Shown: positions 1-6,743, numbered from the stretch's first letter. The stretch: DNA of 8,117 nucleotides from CAZFLY01 sp964519995 (GCA_964519995.1 CAZFLY010000094.1:1-8117), one strand, 5' to 3'. Notes: generated by a model from the letters alone, not told the origin. Numbers and translations: made by a program.

Positions 1-2
1 TG

Positions 3-1775
3 GCGGGATTGTGGGTTCACCAGATCCCATATGCTGGCTGGGAGGTACCCCGTTTTCTGGTAGTCACTTTAAGCATTGATGAACCAGTTAATGATGACGA
101 TTTCTTTCAGGATGTCCCTGACATAGACAGAATACGGATCTTTCTGCCCAAAGAACAAAACAATTGGCAGATACAGGCAGGTGATGATGCCATCATAGGC
201 CCTGATACTACCAACACATACGACATTACATCCATCATTAAAGGCAATGGAATTATCAAGTTTGGTGTGGAGGGGATTGAATTCGGTGCGATGGTAGATA
301 TAACACTGACGCTTCAAACGGACTTCTGCGAATCCTCAGACACAGTCCAAATGCGAGTCGCACCTTTTACCCTGACTAACCACTCAATGGGCGTGTCAAG
401 CTCCGGCAAGACCGTTTATGTATCCAATTTGGGGACTTATAACTCAGACCTGAGAACCAAGCTTAAGAACCCCAATTACTATGGCTCGTGTGTGGATGAG
501 GTCGGTTATTATGACTATGATATATGGCATCAGGATGGATATGAAGTCGGCTATGTTGAGGCCCCTTATGGCGATACTATGCCAGTATTCCTTGTTTTAC
601 CGCGTGCCTATTTTCTGGAAGCCATCCTTGCTGACTATGTACATAACGACCGATTAGGCTCGGGAGTAGGCGTCTGTTGGCGACTCGAAGAGATCCAAGT
701 AGGTGCCGGCTACAATTCTGGTGGTAACATTGAATGCACACTTGGTGGAAAGGTTTTTTATGGTACAGATTTACACGATGACATAGATAACTTCTTTGAC
801 GCTCAGGGTACCAATGTCAACCCATTCAGTATTACTACTAATTGGCTTAGAGTTGGCCATGTCGATGAAATAGTCTCTTTTGCACCTAGCGGATATACGA
901 TTGTAGCCGATCCTGATATTTGCTGGAGTTTAGCGCTATGGGCCTATTCGGAAAATAGCAGTGCGAGAATAGCAGGCCATAATATTTTGTACGATATATT
1001 GTCCGTCAATCATATGTATTATCTTAATGTTGATCCAAGTCCCGATCAGGAGTGGAAGGAAGATAATGCGGGAGTCATGGAGCCACAAAACCTACCTACG
1101 TCCTTGGGCTCTTGGACCTCACCAGAGGAGGACCCAGAGCCAGGTCTCAATAATACCGGCAACGGAGTGTTGACCAAAGGTGGTGCATTTGTGGCTTACC
1201 TCCCTGCCGGCATTAATACCCGCACATACTGGATCAAGTTCGACCAGGGGGATAATTTGCATTACAGCGTAAGATTCAAGGACGACAGCGGCGGCTATGG
1301 TAACCCTGATAGTGATGTATACGGTATGTATTATGAAAATGGCTGGCATTATGGGTCAGGTGCGGACTATGTGAGGACGGATTCCGATTGCATTTTTAAG
1401 ACAGCTAAGTGCTTTATCTTTGCTGCTTGGTGGGACAGAGATTATAGGGATCAAATCGAGCCAGATGATGAGTTTTTCTTCACCGTTAATACCAATTGTA
1501 CTACTCTCGAGATGCCGGTACTTTTTAGGCAAGACGTCAGAAGCAAACAGAGGTTTGCTGTCGCATATACTATTAACCATGTTAACTGCCTTGTCGATGG
1601 TAACACCGTTTTTACTGGAGACCCTTATGATGATTCAGGAACAAACAGATTTAAGGATTATGTCGAGGACTTGTTCAATAAGGCCGGGTACAGTGATATT
1701 GTGTTTGCTGACTCAATACACTATCACAATCGCGAAGGCGATATACATTGTGGTACGAATGTCCGTAGAGAATGA
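3..1775 (+). CDS. Protein-arginine deiminase (PAD) homologue, 5' partial
   Basis: Predicted to convert arginine to citrulline in proteins (Ca-dependent in characterised PADs). The frame is open to the left edge and the TTG at 9 has no visible ribosome site, so the N-terminus lies outside the window. With that TTG as residue 1: residues about 40-112 resemble the PAD_M Ig-like domain (FGVEGI...ITLTL); from about 111 the PAD_C catalytic domain begins (DTVQMRVAPF, like vertebrate TDTVIFRIAPW). Catalytic residues are all present: D176 in IWHQDGYEVGYVEAP, H284 and D286 in WLRVGHVDE, C581 in HCGTNVRR. R199 matches the substrate-contacting R372 of human PAD4. The PAD4 Ca1 ligands Q349, E353 and E411 are kept as Q175, E179 and E242; the Ca2 ligands D369, S370 and N373 are replaced. 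H284 to C581 spans 297 residues against 174 in PAD4, so about 120 residues are inserted (roughly 365-490). The protein ends 7 residues after the nucleophile, against 18 in PAD4. Family assignment is secure; substrate and location are unknown. Confidence 0.93.
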   Translation, partial: AGLWVHQIPYAGWEVPRFLVVTLSIDEPVNDDDFFQDVPDIDRIRIFLPKEQNNWQIQAGDDAIIGPDTTNTYDITSIIKGNGIIKFGVEGIEFGAMVDITLTLQTDFCESSDTVQMRVAPFTLTNHSMGVSSSGKTVYVSNLGTYNSDLRTKLKNPNYYGSCVDEVGYYDYDIWHQDGYEVGYVEAPYGDTMPVFLVLPRAYFLEAILADYVHNDRLGSGVGVCWRLEEIQVGAGYNSGGNIECTLGGKVFYGTDLHDDIDNFFDAQGTNVNPFSITTNWLRVGHVDEIVSFAPSGYTIVADPDICWSLALWAYSENSSARIAGHNILYDILSVNHMYYLNVDPSPDQEWKEDNAGVMEPQNLPTSLGSWTSPEEDPEPGLNNTGNGVLTKGGAFVAYLPAGINTRTYWIKFDQGDNLHYSVRFKDDSGGYGNPDSDVYGMYYENGWHYGSGADYVRTDSDCIFKTAKCFIFAAWWDRDYRDQIEPDDEFFFTVNTNCTTLEMPVLFRQDVRSKQRFAVAYTINHVNCLVDGNTVFTGDPYDDSGTNRFKDYVEDLFNKAGYSDIVFADSIHYHNREGDIHCGTNVRRE

Positions 1776-1853
1776 ACTGGGATCAGTTTTTAAGGACATC
1801 AAAAAGTAGTGACAAGTTCCTTTAAACTCTCTGACCAAAAATGGCACAAATTC

Positions 1854-1882
1854 TTGATTTTTATGAGCGTTTTGTGTAGAAT
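1854..1882 (+). promoter_or_regulatory. Sigma-70-like promoter for the PEP-CTERM gene
   Basis: TTGATT (1854-1859) and TAGAAT (1877-1882) are separated by exactly 17 bases, each with one or two mismatches to the consensus. The element sits in the 152-base gap after the deiminase gene and about 45 bases before the start codon at 1928. Transcription would run into the PEP-CTERM and HEAT-like genes. The rest of the gap (1776-1853) shows no gene and no convincing terminator. Confidence 0.5.
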
Positions 1883-1914
1883 ATATATGAATCGACTTAT
1901 AGAGACACTCGTAT

Positions 1915-1920
1915 AGGAGG
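1915..1920 (+). promoter_or_regulatory. Strong Shine-Dalgarno site AGGAGG
   Basis: A full AGGAGG lies 7 bases before the ATG at 1928. It fixes the start of the PEP-CTERM protein at the Met that opens its signal peptide. Confidence 0.85.
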
Positions 1921-1927
1921 GATACTT

Positions 1928-2602
1928 ATGGCTGGAAAGATTCTTTTAACAGCATCAATGCTAATATGGACTCTTTTGGGGTCTTTGCCAGTTGCCAATG
2001 CTGGATTGGTTTTTGTAGGATTCACCGCTGATATAACGTCTATAAGTGATGGCACGCCTAACGGGTTTCTGGAGAAAAGGATAAAGGTTGGTGATTTAAT
2101 AACAGGAGTATACATTTATGATTTATCCTCGCCGGATTTACAGCCAAGTCCTGATATGGGGTACTATGAGTTCGACGCTCCACCGTGTGGTATCACCTTG
2201 ACGGTCGGCGGCCTTGTGTTTATGACCGATCCTGAAAACGTTGGGTTCAGTATTGAGATCAGAAATGATAGTCCTTTAGTAAGTGGTATTATTGATTCCT
2301 TTGAATTGGAAAGCAGAAAGAATTTGCCGCTTGAGAACGGCTTTCCTGTTGACTATATTTCTTTGAAACTGATCGATTCTTCTATTTCTGCTCTTTCAAG
2401 TGATGCGTTACAGACAAATGCTCCGGTTTTAGATAATTGGGAGATGGAATCAATAAGAATCTACGGCTGGTGGGATCGTGATGAGGGATTTGGGTTTGAT
2501 ATGGTAGGTTCTCTTACATCAGCCGTTGTGATTCCTGAACCAGCGACCATCTGGCTTATTGGCCTTAGTGGTCTTGCATTGATTAGAAAACACAAAAGAT
2601 AA
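1928..2602 (+). CDS. Secreted PEP-CTERM sorting-domain protein
   Basis: A 224-residue exported protein whose C-terminus is a PEP-CTERM signal: PEPATIW at about 203-209, a hydrophobic stretch (LIGLSGLALI), then the basic tail RKHKR. Proteins of this class are known to be recognised and processed by an exosortase (EpsH/XrtA family) at the envelope. The N-terminus is a Sec signal peptide, probably cleaved after PVANA (about residue 25). The body is predicted to be beta-rich, with a GDLITGVYIYD motif at about 58-68 that resembles other planctomycete PEP-CTERM proteins; no catalytic motif is visible. AGGAGG upstream supports the start. The gene for the HEAT-like protein follows after 39 bases and is probably co-transcribed. 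No exosortase is encoded in the window. Molecular role unknown. Confidence 0.88.
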   Translation: MAGKILLTASMLIWTLLGSLPVANAGLVFVGFTADITSISDGTPNGFLEKRIKVGDLITGVYIYDLSSPDLQPSPDMGYYEFDAPPCGITLTVGGLVFMTDPENVGFSIEIRNDSPLVSGIIDSFELESRKNLPLENGFPVDYISLKLIDSSISALSSDALQTNAPVLDNWEMESIRIYGWWDRDEGFGFDMVGSLTSAVVIPEPATIWLIGLSGLALIRKHKR

Positions 2603-2641
2603 CAAAATCGTCATTTGTGATAAGCAAAGGAGTAAAAAGAT

Positions 2642-3772
2642 ATGAATTCTTTCGGTAAGAAATTCTTAGCAGAGATAGTTTTTATAATGTTATTCTCTGC
2701 TGTTTGCTGTTCTCAAGATATAGACCCCGATTTTCGGCAGGCTCTTGATATGGTGCCGAAGGAGCCGAAGTGGCCCAGCGGAATAATGTACTACGACATG
2801 CAGGAGGCGGCGGATTTCCTGGTTAGCAAACACACGGGAATGTCGACCGTAGACTTCCTCCAGAGACAAATCGACGACCCTAATTCAAGAAAACTGGCAT
2901 TGCTTAGTCTTGCCAAATTGTCAGTGGCCGAACCAGTCGCAGAAAATGCGTTGAAAGAGATAATACTTACACAGACTCGTTTTAGCCGGGAAGCTCTCAT
3001 AGCCATTGCTTATCTTGAGCCTGCCGATGGAAGGCGCATAGCTGAAAGTCTCTTGGCCACAACAGATTCTTGGAGACTTCGAGTATCCACTATCGAAACA
3101 CTTGTAGGGCTTGGAGACAGTGGTACCCTTGAAGCGCTCAAACAGATGAGAGCTACTGAGAACCACAGCTTTGTAAAAAGAACTCTTGAATCAGCCATAG
3201 ACCGATTAGAACACAGGTTAACACAGGTGCCACACGACAGACAAGCAGAATGGGCTCAGCTTGAGATTCTTTGCTGGAGAACTGTCATGGAAAGCCCCCC
3301 CTCCCGCGCCCTTCATGCAGAACTGGTTTCGGCCGCTGCCACTCTTAAGCTTCAGGGTTGGCAGTTTCCTCGTGACTTCCTTGAATATAGATTAAACAAA
3401 AGTGATATCCTGGGCATATTATTAATTGGTGGCCAAAAAGAAACTTGGGCGGTCGAAGGTCTCAGAGGATATGCCGAACGAACCAATGAACTAGGCAGAT
3501 ATGCGAGGGAGTCACTATGTCAAATAGGCACAAGTGAGGCACTGCGGGTGTTGGAATCTCTGGTAGTACCCGGCACGACTCACACAACGAATACGCACGT
3601 TTTCAGATTGGTGGGAAGTTATGGTGATGCTATCTCTGCTGAATTCCTGAAGATGCTCTTAGAGGACGAACGGTTCACAGAGAGAGAACGCCTTTTAATA
3701 AAGCGCGGATTCGAAGTCATCCAGTACCGGTTATCAGGAGGCGGTGAGTCTCAGGACACCGGAGGAAGATAA
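2642..3772 (+). CDS. Exported HEAT-like alpha-helical repeat protein
   Basis: A 376-residue protein preceded by AAAGGAG (2626-2632), 9 bases before the ATG. Residues 1-24 form a signal peptide (basic FGKK, then LAEIVFIMLFSAV, then CCS); the Cys pair does not fit a lipobox well, so ordinary Sec export is more likely than lipoprotein anchoring. Residues about 66-190 contain successive amphipathic helices typical of HEAT or Armadillo-like repeats (for example KLALLSLAKLSV, LRVSTIETLVGLGDSGTLEAL); a second helical block spans about 256-360. No catalytic residues are apparent, so a scaffold or binding role is the most that can be said. The gene lies 39 bases after the PEP-CTERM gene and shares its direction. 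The C-terminal tail is Gly-rich (GGGESQDTGGR). Confidence 0.75.
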   Translation: MNSFGKKFLAEIVFIMLFSAVCCSQDIDPDFRQALDMVPKEPKWPSGIMYYDMQEAADFLVSKHTGMSTVDFLQRQIDDPNSRKLALLSLAKLSVAEPVAENALKEIILTQTRFSREALIAIAYLEPADGRRIAESLLATTDSWRLRVSTIETLVGLGDSGTLEALKQMRATENHSFVKRTLESAIDRLEHRLTQVPHDRQAEWAQLEILCWRTVMESPPSRALHAELVSAAATLKLQGWQFPRDFLEYRLNKSDILGILLIGGQKETWAVEGLRGYAERTNELGRYARESLCQIGTSEALRVLESLVVPGTTHTTNTHVFRLVGSYGDAISAEFLKMLLEDERFTERERLLIKRGFEVIQYRLSGGGESQDTGGR

Positions 3773-3799
3773 AATCATTACACAAATTCATCGTCCTCC
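3761..3799. repeat. Imperfect inverted repeat at the end of the HEAT-like gene
   Basis: GGAGGAAGAT (3761-3770) pairs with ATCGTCCTCC (3790-3799) at 9 of 10 positions, with a 19-base loop, and spans the stop codon. No T-run follows, so it is not a standard intrinsic terminator. It could be an RNA-stability hairpin or chance. Confidence 0.3.
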
Positions 3800-4106
3800 A
3801 TTATGTACCCAGAATACTCTGAGAATTACGTATGAAATTCTCCAGAAGCGTCTCACACAAAAAAAATGGTAGCCAATAAACGGCAATTGCAAAGTAGATT
3901 TCACCGACCTTCAAATCATGGCATCTCATTGGCTGTCAGACAACAATCCGTAAAAAGACGCATATAAAGAGCCAAAAGTAATAATAGGCAGTCAGCCAAT
4001 TTTTCGGTCCACGTTCACTGCTACCTTAAAGCTAATCCTCATAGTGCCCTAATTCTCCTCCTACCTGGACCACATCCTGGCCCGCCAGCCTGATAGCGAC
4101 TATGGG
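3773..4106. other. Decayed intergenic stretch with gene relics
   Basis: This 334-base interval contains no intact gene. It holds the dockerin-like relic at 3873-3953. From 4062 it holds codons in frame with the TPR gene (YLDHILARQPDSDYG) that belong to the TPR protein but follow a stop (TAA 4050-4052) and have no in-frame ATG. An A8 run lies at 3859-3866. No promoter or ribosome site was found for the TPR reading frame. The stretch looks like the scar of a deletion or long decay between two formerly larger genes. Confidence 0.6.
3873..3953 (+). pseudogene. Relic of a C-terminal dockerin-like domain
   Basis: This frame reads NGNCKVDFTDLQIMASHWL followed by SDNNP and a TAA stop (3951-3953). 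It matches the second half of the dockerin-like, calcium-loop C-terminal domains common on secreted planctomycete proteins (pattern D-x-N-G-D-x-x-V-D-F-x-D-L-x-x-x-A-x-x-W-L). It is cut off upstream by an in-frame TAG (3870-3872), only two codons before the match to the motif, and no other frame continues the protein upstream. A real stop after the tail fits the genuine C-terminus of a lost gene. Too short to encode a functional protein alone. Confidence 0.6.
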
Positions 4107-4886
4107 ATGTGGGCGCAGAGGGCCATTGCGTTTGCGGATATTCACATAGGCGATTTTGCCGCTGCGGAGGCGTCAATTGAGAAGCTCATTGCCGATTATG
4201 CCGACCATCCTGATTTGCAACTCGCATTATACTTCTTTGGCAATGACTACCGCAGAATGGCTCAGGACGACAAGGCTCGGCAGTGGTACCAATATGTTAT
4301 TGGCAGATGGCCTAATGACCACTTTGCAGTAATGTCGCGGGCAGGCATTGTGGCGTTAAATATTTCCCTTGGAGATGAAGAAACAGTCCAGGTGCAGCTC
4401 GATGAGCTGATTGCCGACTTTGCTGACCATCCTGATCTGCCCGAGGCTGTATTTGAAATCGGCGAGCAATATTGCAAACAGGCCTTTTTAAAGATAAACG
4501 AGGATCGTGAGGCTGAAGCTCAGGAGTACTTCCGCAAGGCATTAGCTATTTGGGAGAGGATAATGACGAAACTACCACATTGTCCTGTAACAGCGCATAT
4601 TTATTATTCCTCGGCTAACTGCTGTCAGCATTTGCAGGAATACGAAAAAGCTATCGAATACTATCAACGAATAGTTGATGAGTTCCCCAGTTACATATAT
4701 GTCTGGGATGCTCAGTTCTGTGTAGGTTATTGCTACAAGCAGTTGCAGAGCCTTGATGCTGTCGATAGGTCTCTCGCTGACTCTCAAATAAGAGCTGCTT
4801 ACGAGCGAGTTCTTAAGAACTATCCTAACTGTCCCTCAGCCAAAGCTGCTGCTACTTGGCTGAATCTCCATAAGGTCTTCGAATGA
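4107..4886 (+). CDS. TPR protein, 5'-truncated
   Basis: A 259-codon frame of tetratricopeptide-type repeats. Two long units with a 74-residue period are visible: AIAFADIHIGDFAAAEASIE + KLIADYADHPDL (residues 6-37), and GIVALNISLGDEETVQVQLD + ELIADFADHPDL (80-111). More canonical TPRs follow at about 162-196 (EYEKAIEYYQRIVDEFP) and 199-241. The residues before unit 2 (IGRWPNDHFAVMSRA) align with LARQPDSDYGMWAQRA, whose first ten residues are encoded before the ATG at 4107. The natural protein therefore began further upstream, but TAA at 4050-4052 blocks the frame. There is no ribosome site before 4107 and no signal peptide, although its neighbours are secreted. Best read as a truncated, probably inactive gene, though the downstream frame shows no stops. 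Its TGA overlaps an ATG (ATGA at 4883). Confidence 0.65.
   Translation: MWAQRAIAFADIHIGDFAAAEASIEKLIADYADHPDLQLALYFFGNDYRRMAQDDKARQWYQYVIGRWPNDHFAVMSRAGIVALNISLGDEETVQVQLDELIADFADHPDLPEAVFEIGEQYCKQAFLKINEDREAEAQEYFRKALAIWERIMTKLPHCPVTAHIYYSSANCCQHLQEYEKAIEYYQRIVDEFPSYIYVWDAQFCVGYCYKQLQSLDAVDRSLADSQIRAAYERVLKNYPNCPSAKAAATWLNLHKVFE
4188..4440 (+). repeat. Pair of near-identical 31-base segments in the TPR gene
   Basis: 4188-4218 and 4410-4440 encode IADYADHPDL and IADFADHPDL and are nearly identical at the DNA level (ATTGCCGA-, then GACCATCCTGAT). The 222-base spacing is a whole number of codons (74). This is an internal duplication of the protein repeat unit, not a mobile repeat. Confidence 0.7.
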
Positions 4887-4900
4887 AGGAGAGCAGGAAT

Positions 4901-6700
4901 ATGAACAGGATCTACTTAATTATCTTTTCGCTGCTCATCACTCTGTCTTTTGTTATTGGTAAGTCTTCTGCTTGTCCTCCTAGTGGCAGACCAAGGTGTA
5001 ATATATATGGACCCACATGGATCATTGCTGGGCAAGTCGTAGAGTTCACGAGCTCGTCTTACGACCCGGATGGAGGCCCAATAGAAGAATACCAATGGCG
5101 ACTTATTTGGTGTGATGATTGTACAATAGTCTCTGGGCAGAACACAGAGGAGATGTCTTGTAAATTTGATACCGGATGCACAGCATATGTCAAACTGAGA
5201 GTCCGAGACAATGAGGATATGTGGTCCTCATGGGATTACCACAAAGTATATGTCATGAAGGTGAGCCTGAGCGGTGGTGGATACATCTGTTTAGGCGACC
5301 GTGTTCCTATCTCACTTTCGGTTGAGGCGCATGATCCTGATGATGCATGGTTTGAGCTGGATGACCCTTCGGATGACGATAAGATAGAAGTGTGGGATGG
5401 GCAAACAGAAGTAGAGCTTCCAGCAGGATGGTCTGTCTCCGGTGTTCCTGACACCTTGGACGTTAAGGGTATATCCACCAGTTCTGGATTGAACGATGTC
5501 CAGTTGGAGTTATTGTATATCAATACTGCTCCTCGGAACCCAACAGTGATTGACTCCGACAGCGTCGAATTTACCGTCGTTGAAGTAGATGTGACTCACA
5601 TCAAGTTTGACCATAGTGCTGGTGATTCTTCTGATGCGATAGATATCACGGAAGACGATTCTACGGATATAGATGTGCCGGAATGGGTAAAAGGAGGCCA
5701 GAATAAGCCAGCCGCTTATAAAAAGAGCACCAGTGTGACCATTAAGGCGAGGTTTACTGTTTCTCCAACCACGATTACCAGCGCGAAAATATGTGCGACG
5801 ACATCTGATAGTATTCTGGGCAATCTTGCCGAGCAAACGGTCACTTTCAGTAGTGGTATCTCTAACCCTGAATATATATCATTTACGCCAGCTAATCCGA
5901 CGACCGGCTATATCGACAAAGATACCATAACCTGGCAGTGGAAAGTGCATGATATCCAGGGAAGTGATTCCCCGGAATGCACGTTTGGCTCTTCCGGTCC
6001 ACACACGATCTATATCGTCCTTGACTCTCCAAAGTTTCCGCAATATGAGCCCTGGCAGGAGACTCTCGATATAGCTTGTGCCGTATGTTTCTTTGATGCG
6101 TGCGTAAACACGGTGATGCATAGCCTCTGGAACGATTTTTACAAATTCGCCGGCGGCGTGTACGATACGGAAGAGGGGGCACCAGGATATACAAGCGATG
6201 GCGAGGGGAGTAAATTCAAACTCACAAGATGGCTGAATAAATACCCATCCATAGAAAAAGTTAACTGCTATGATATGAGCAAGGCTGTGGTCGTTTTTGC
6301 AAGGGCATTAGGCTGTTGGCCTGAAAATAGTTTTGTAGAGCCATTTGGTTATCTGAATTGTATTAAGCCTATAGGATGTGGCTGGACTAACAATCCATTT
6401 TATGGTAGCCCCCATCATGATGATAGCCCTATTGTTGATGGAGATGCAGTGGATGACGGCATACCTTGGAATCATGCTGGACGCTCGGGTTTTAGCAACC
6501 ATGCTTTTGCCAGGTATGGCGGCTGGATTTACGATGCCTCAGTAGGTAAAGTTGATGTGGATGCCGACCCAGATGACGGACCGACTCATATTGCACGGGA
6601 GTTGGATGGCGATGATAAATGGGGGGATTATAAATATTGGGTGATTGACGGCTATCCTCCATCCACGTCTCCTCAAGATCATGGTTTTGATGTCGAATAA
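4901..6700 (+). CDS. Secreted PKD / Ig-like / transglutaminase-like protein
   Basis: A 599-residue protein. An ATG at 4883 overlaps the TPR stop, but AAGGAG (4886-4891) sits 9 bases before the ATG at 4901, and the signal peptide (MNRIYLIIFSLLITLSFVIG, cleaved near KSSA) starts there. Residues about 36-118: PKD-like domain (AGQVVEFTSSSYDPDGGPIE). About 122-231: a PAD_M-like Ig module (LDVKGISTSSGLNDVQLELL, then VEFTVVEVD). About 232-375: further Ig-like sequence. About 385-548: a transglutaminase-like cysteine fold with C456 (VNCYDMSKAVVVFARALGC), H534 (NHAFARYGGW) and D545 (IYDAS). That order and spacing match the Cys-His-Asp triad of the transglutaminase/papain-like superfamily; members act as transamidases, peptidases or binders, so activity cannot be assigned. 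Several extra Cys (CDDC, CAVCFFDAC) may form disulfides outside the cytoplasm. The C-terminus is Asp-rich. Confidence 0.8.
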   Translation: MNRIYLIIFSLLITLSFVIGKSSACPPSGRPRCNIYGPTWIIAGQVVEFTSSSYDPDGGPIEEYQWRLIWCDDCTIVSGQNTEEMSCKFDTGCTAYVKLRVRDNEDMWSSWDYHKVYVMKVSLSGGGYICLGDRVPISLSVEAHDPDDAWFELDDPSDDDKIEVWDGQTEVELPAGWSVSGVPDTLDVKGISTSSGLNDVQLELLYINTAPRNPTVIDSDSVEFTVVEVDVTHIKFDHSAGDSSDAIDITEDDSTDIDVPEWVKGGQNKPAAYKKSTSVTIKARFTVSPTTITSAKICATTSDSILGNLAEQTVTFSSGISNPEYISFTPANPTTGYIDKDTITWQWKVHDIQGSDSPECTFGSSGPHTIYIVLDSPKFPQYEPWQETLDIACAVCFFDACVNTVMHSLWNDFYKFAGGVYDTEEGAPGYTSDGEGSKFKLTRWLNKYPSIEKVNCYDMSKAVVVFARALGCWPENSFVEPFGYLNCIKPIGCGWTNNPFYGSPHHDDSPIVDGDAVDDGIPWNHAGRSGFSNHAFARYGGWIYDASVGKVDVDADPDDGPTHIARELDGDDKWGDYKYWVIDGYPPSTSPQDHGFDVE

Positions 6701-6729
6701 TTCGATGTTGAAAAACGAACAAGCCTTTT

Positions 6730-6735
6730 AAGGAG
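6730..6735 (+). promoter_or_regulatory. Shine-Dalgarno site AAGGAG
   Basis: AAGGAG ends 8 bases before the ATG at 6744 and fixes the start of the last full gene. The gap to the preceding stop is only 43 bases and holds no promoter I can see, so co-transcription with the transglutaminase-like gene is likely. Confidence 0.75.
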
Positions 6736-6743
6736 AGTAGACA

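Noticed and set aside
1420..1809. Open frame of 129 codons overlapping the end of the PAD gene
   Set aside because: It is a shadow of the PAD coding sequence, whose frame holds the invariant HCGTNVRR motif; the alternative has no ribosome site and no recognisable features.
1785..1828. Possible inverted repeat GTTTTTAAGGA / TCCTTTAAAC after the PAD gene
   Set aside because: Arms do not pair cleanly, the loop is long, and no T-run follows; not a credible terminator.
1428..2490. Shared WWDRD motif in the PAD insertion and the PEP-CTERM protein
   Set aside because: Five residues only, with no similarity around it; coincidence is likely in Trp/Asp-rich secreted proteins.
2690..2715. Lipoprotein signal in the HEAT-like protein (SAVCC)
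   Set aside because: The residues before either Cys do not fit the lipobox (Val or Cys at -1 instead of Gly, Ala or Ser).
4188..4440. Direct DNA repeats as a mobile element or CRISPR-like unit
   Set aside because: Only two copies, in one coding frame, spaced by the protein repeat length; explained by TPR unit duplication.
5236..6194. Several minus-strand open frames of 80-108 codons
   Set aside because: All lie opposite the transglutaminase-like gene, lack ribosome sites and signal peptides, and show low-complexity or Arg/Ser-rich shadows of the sense protein.
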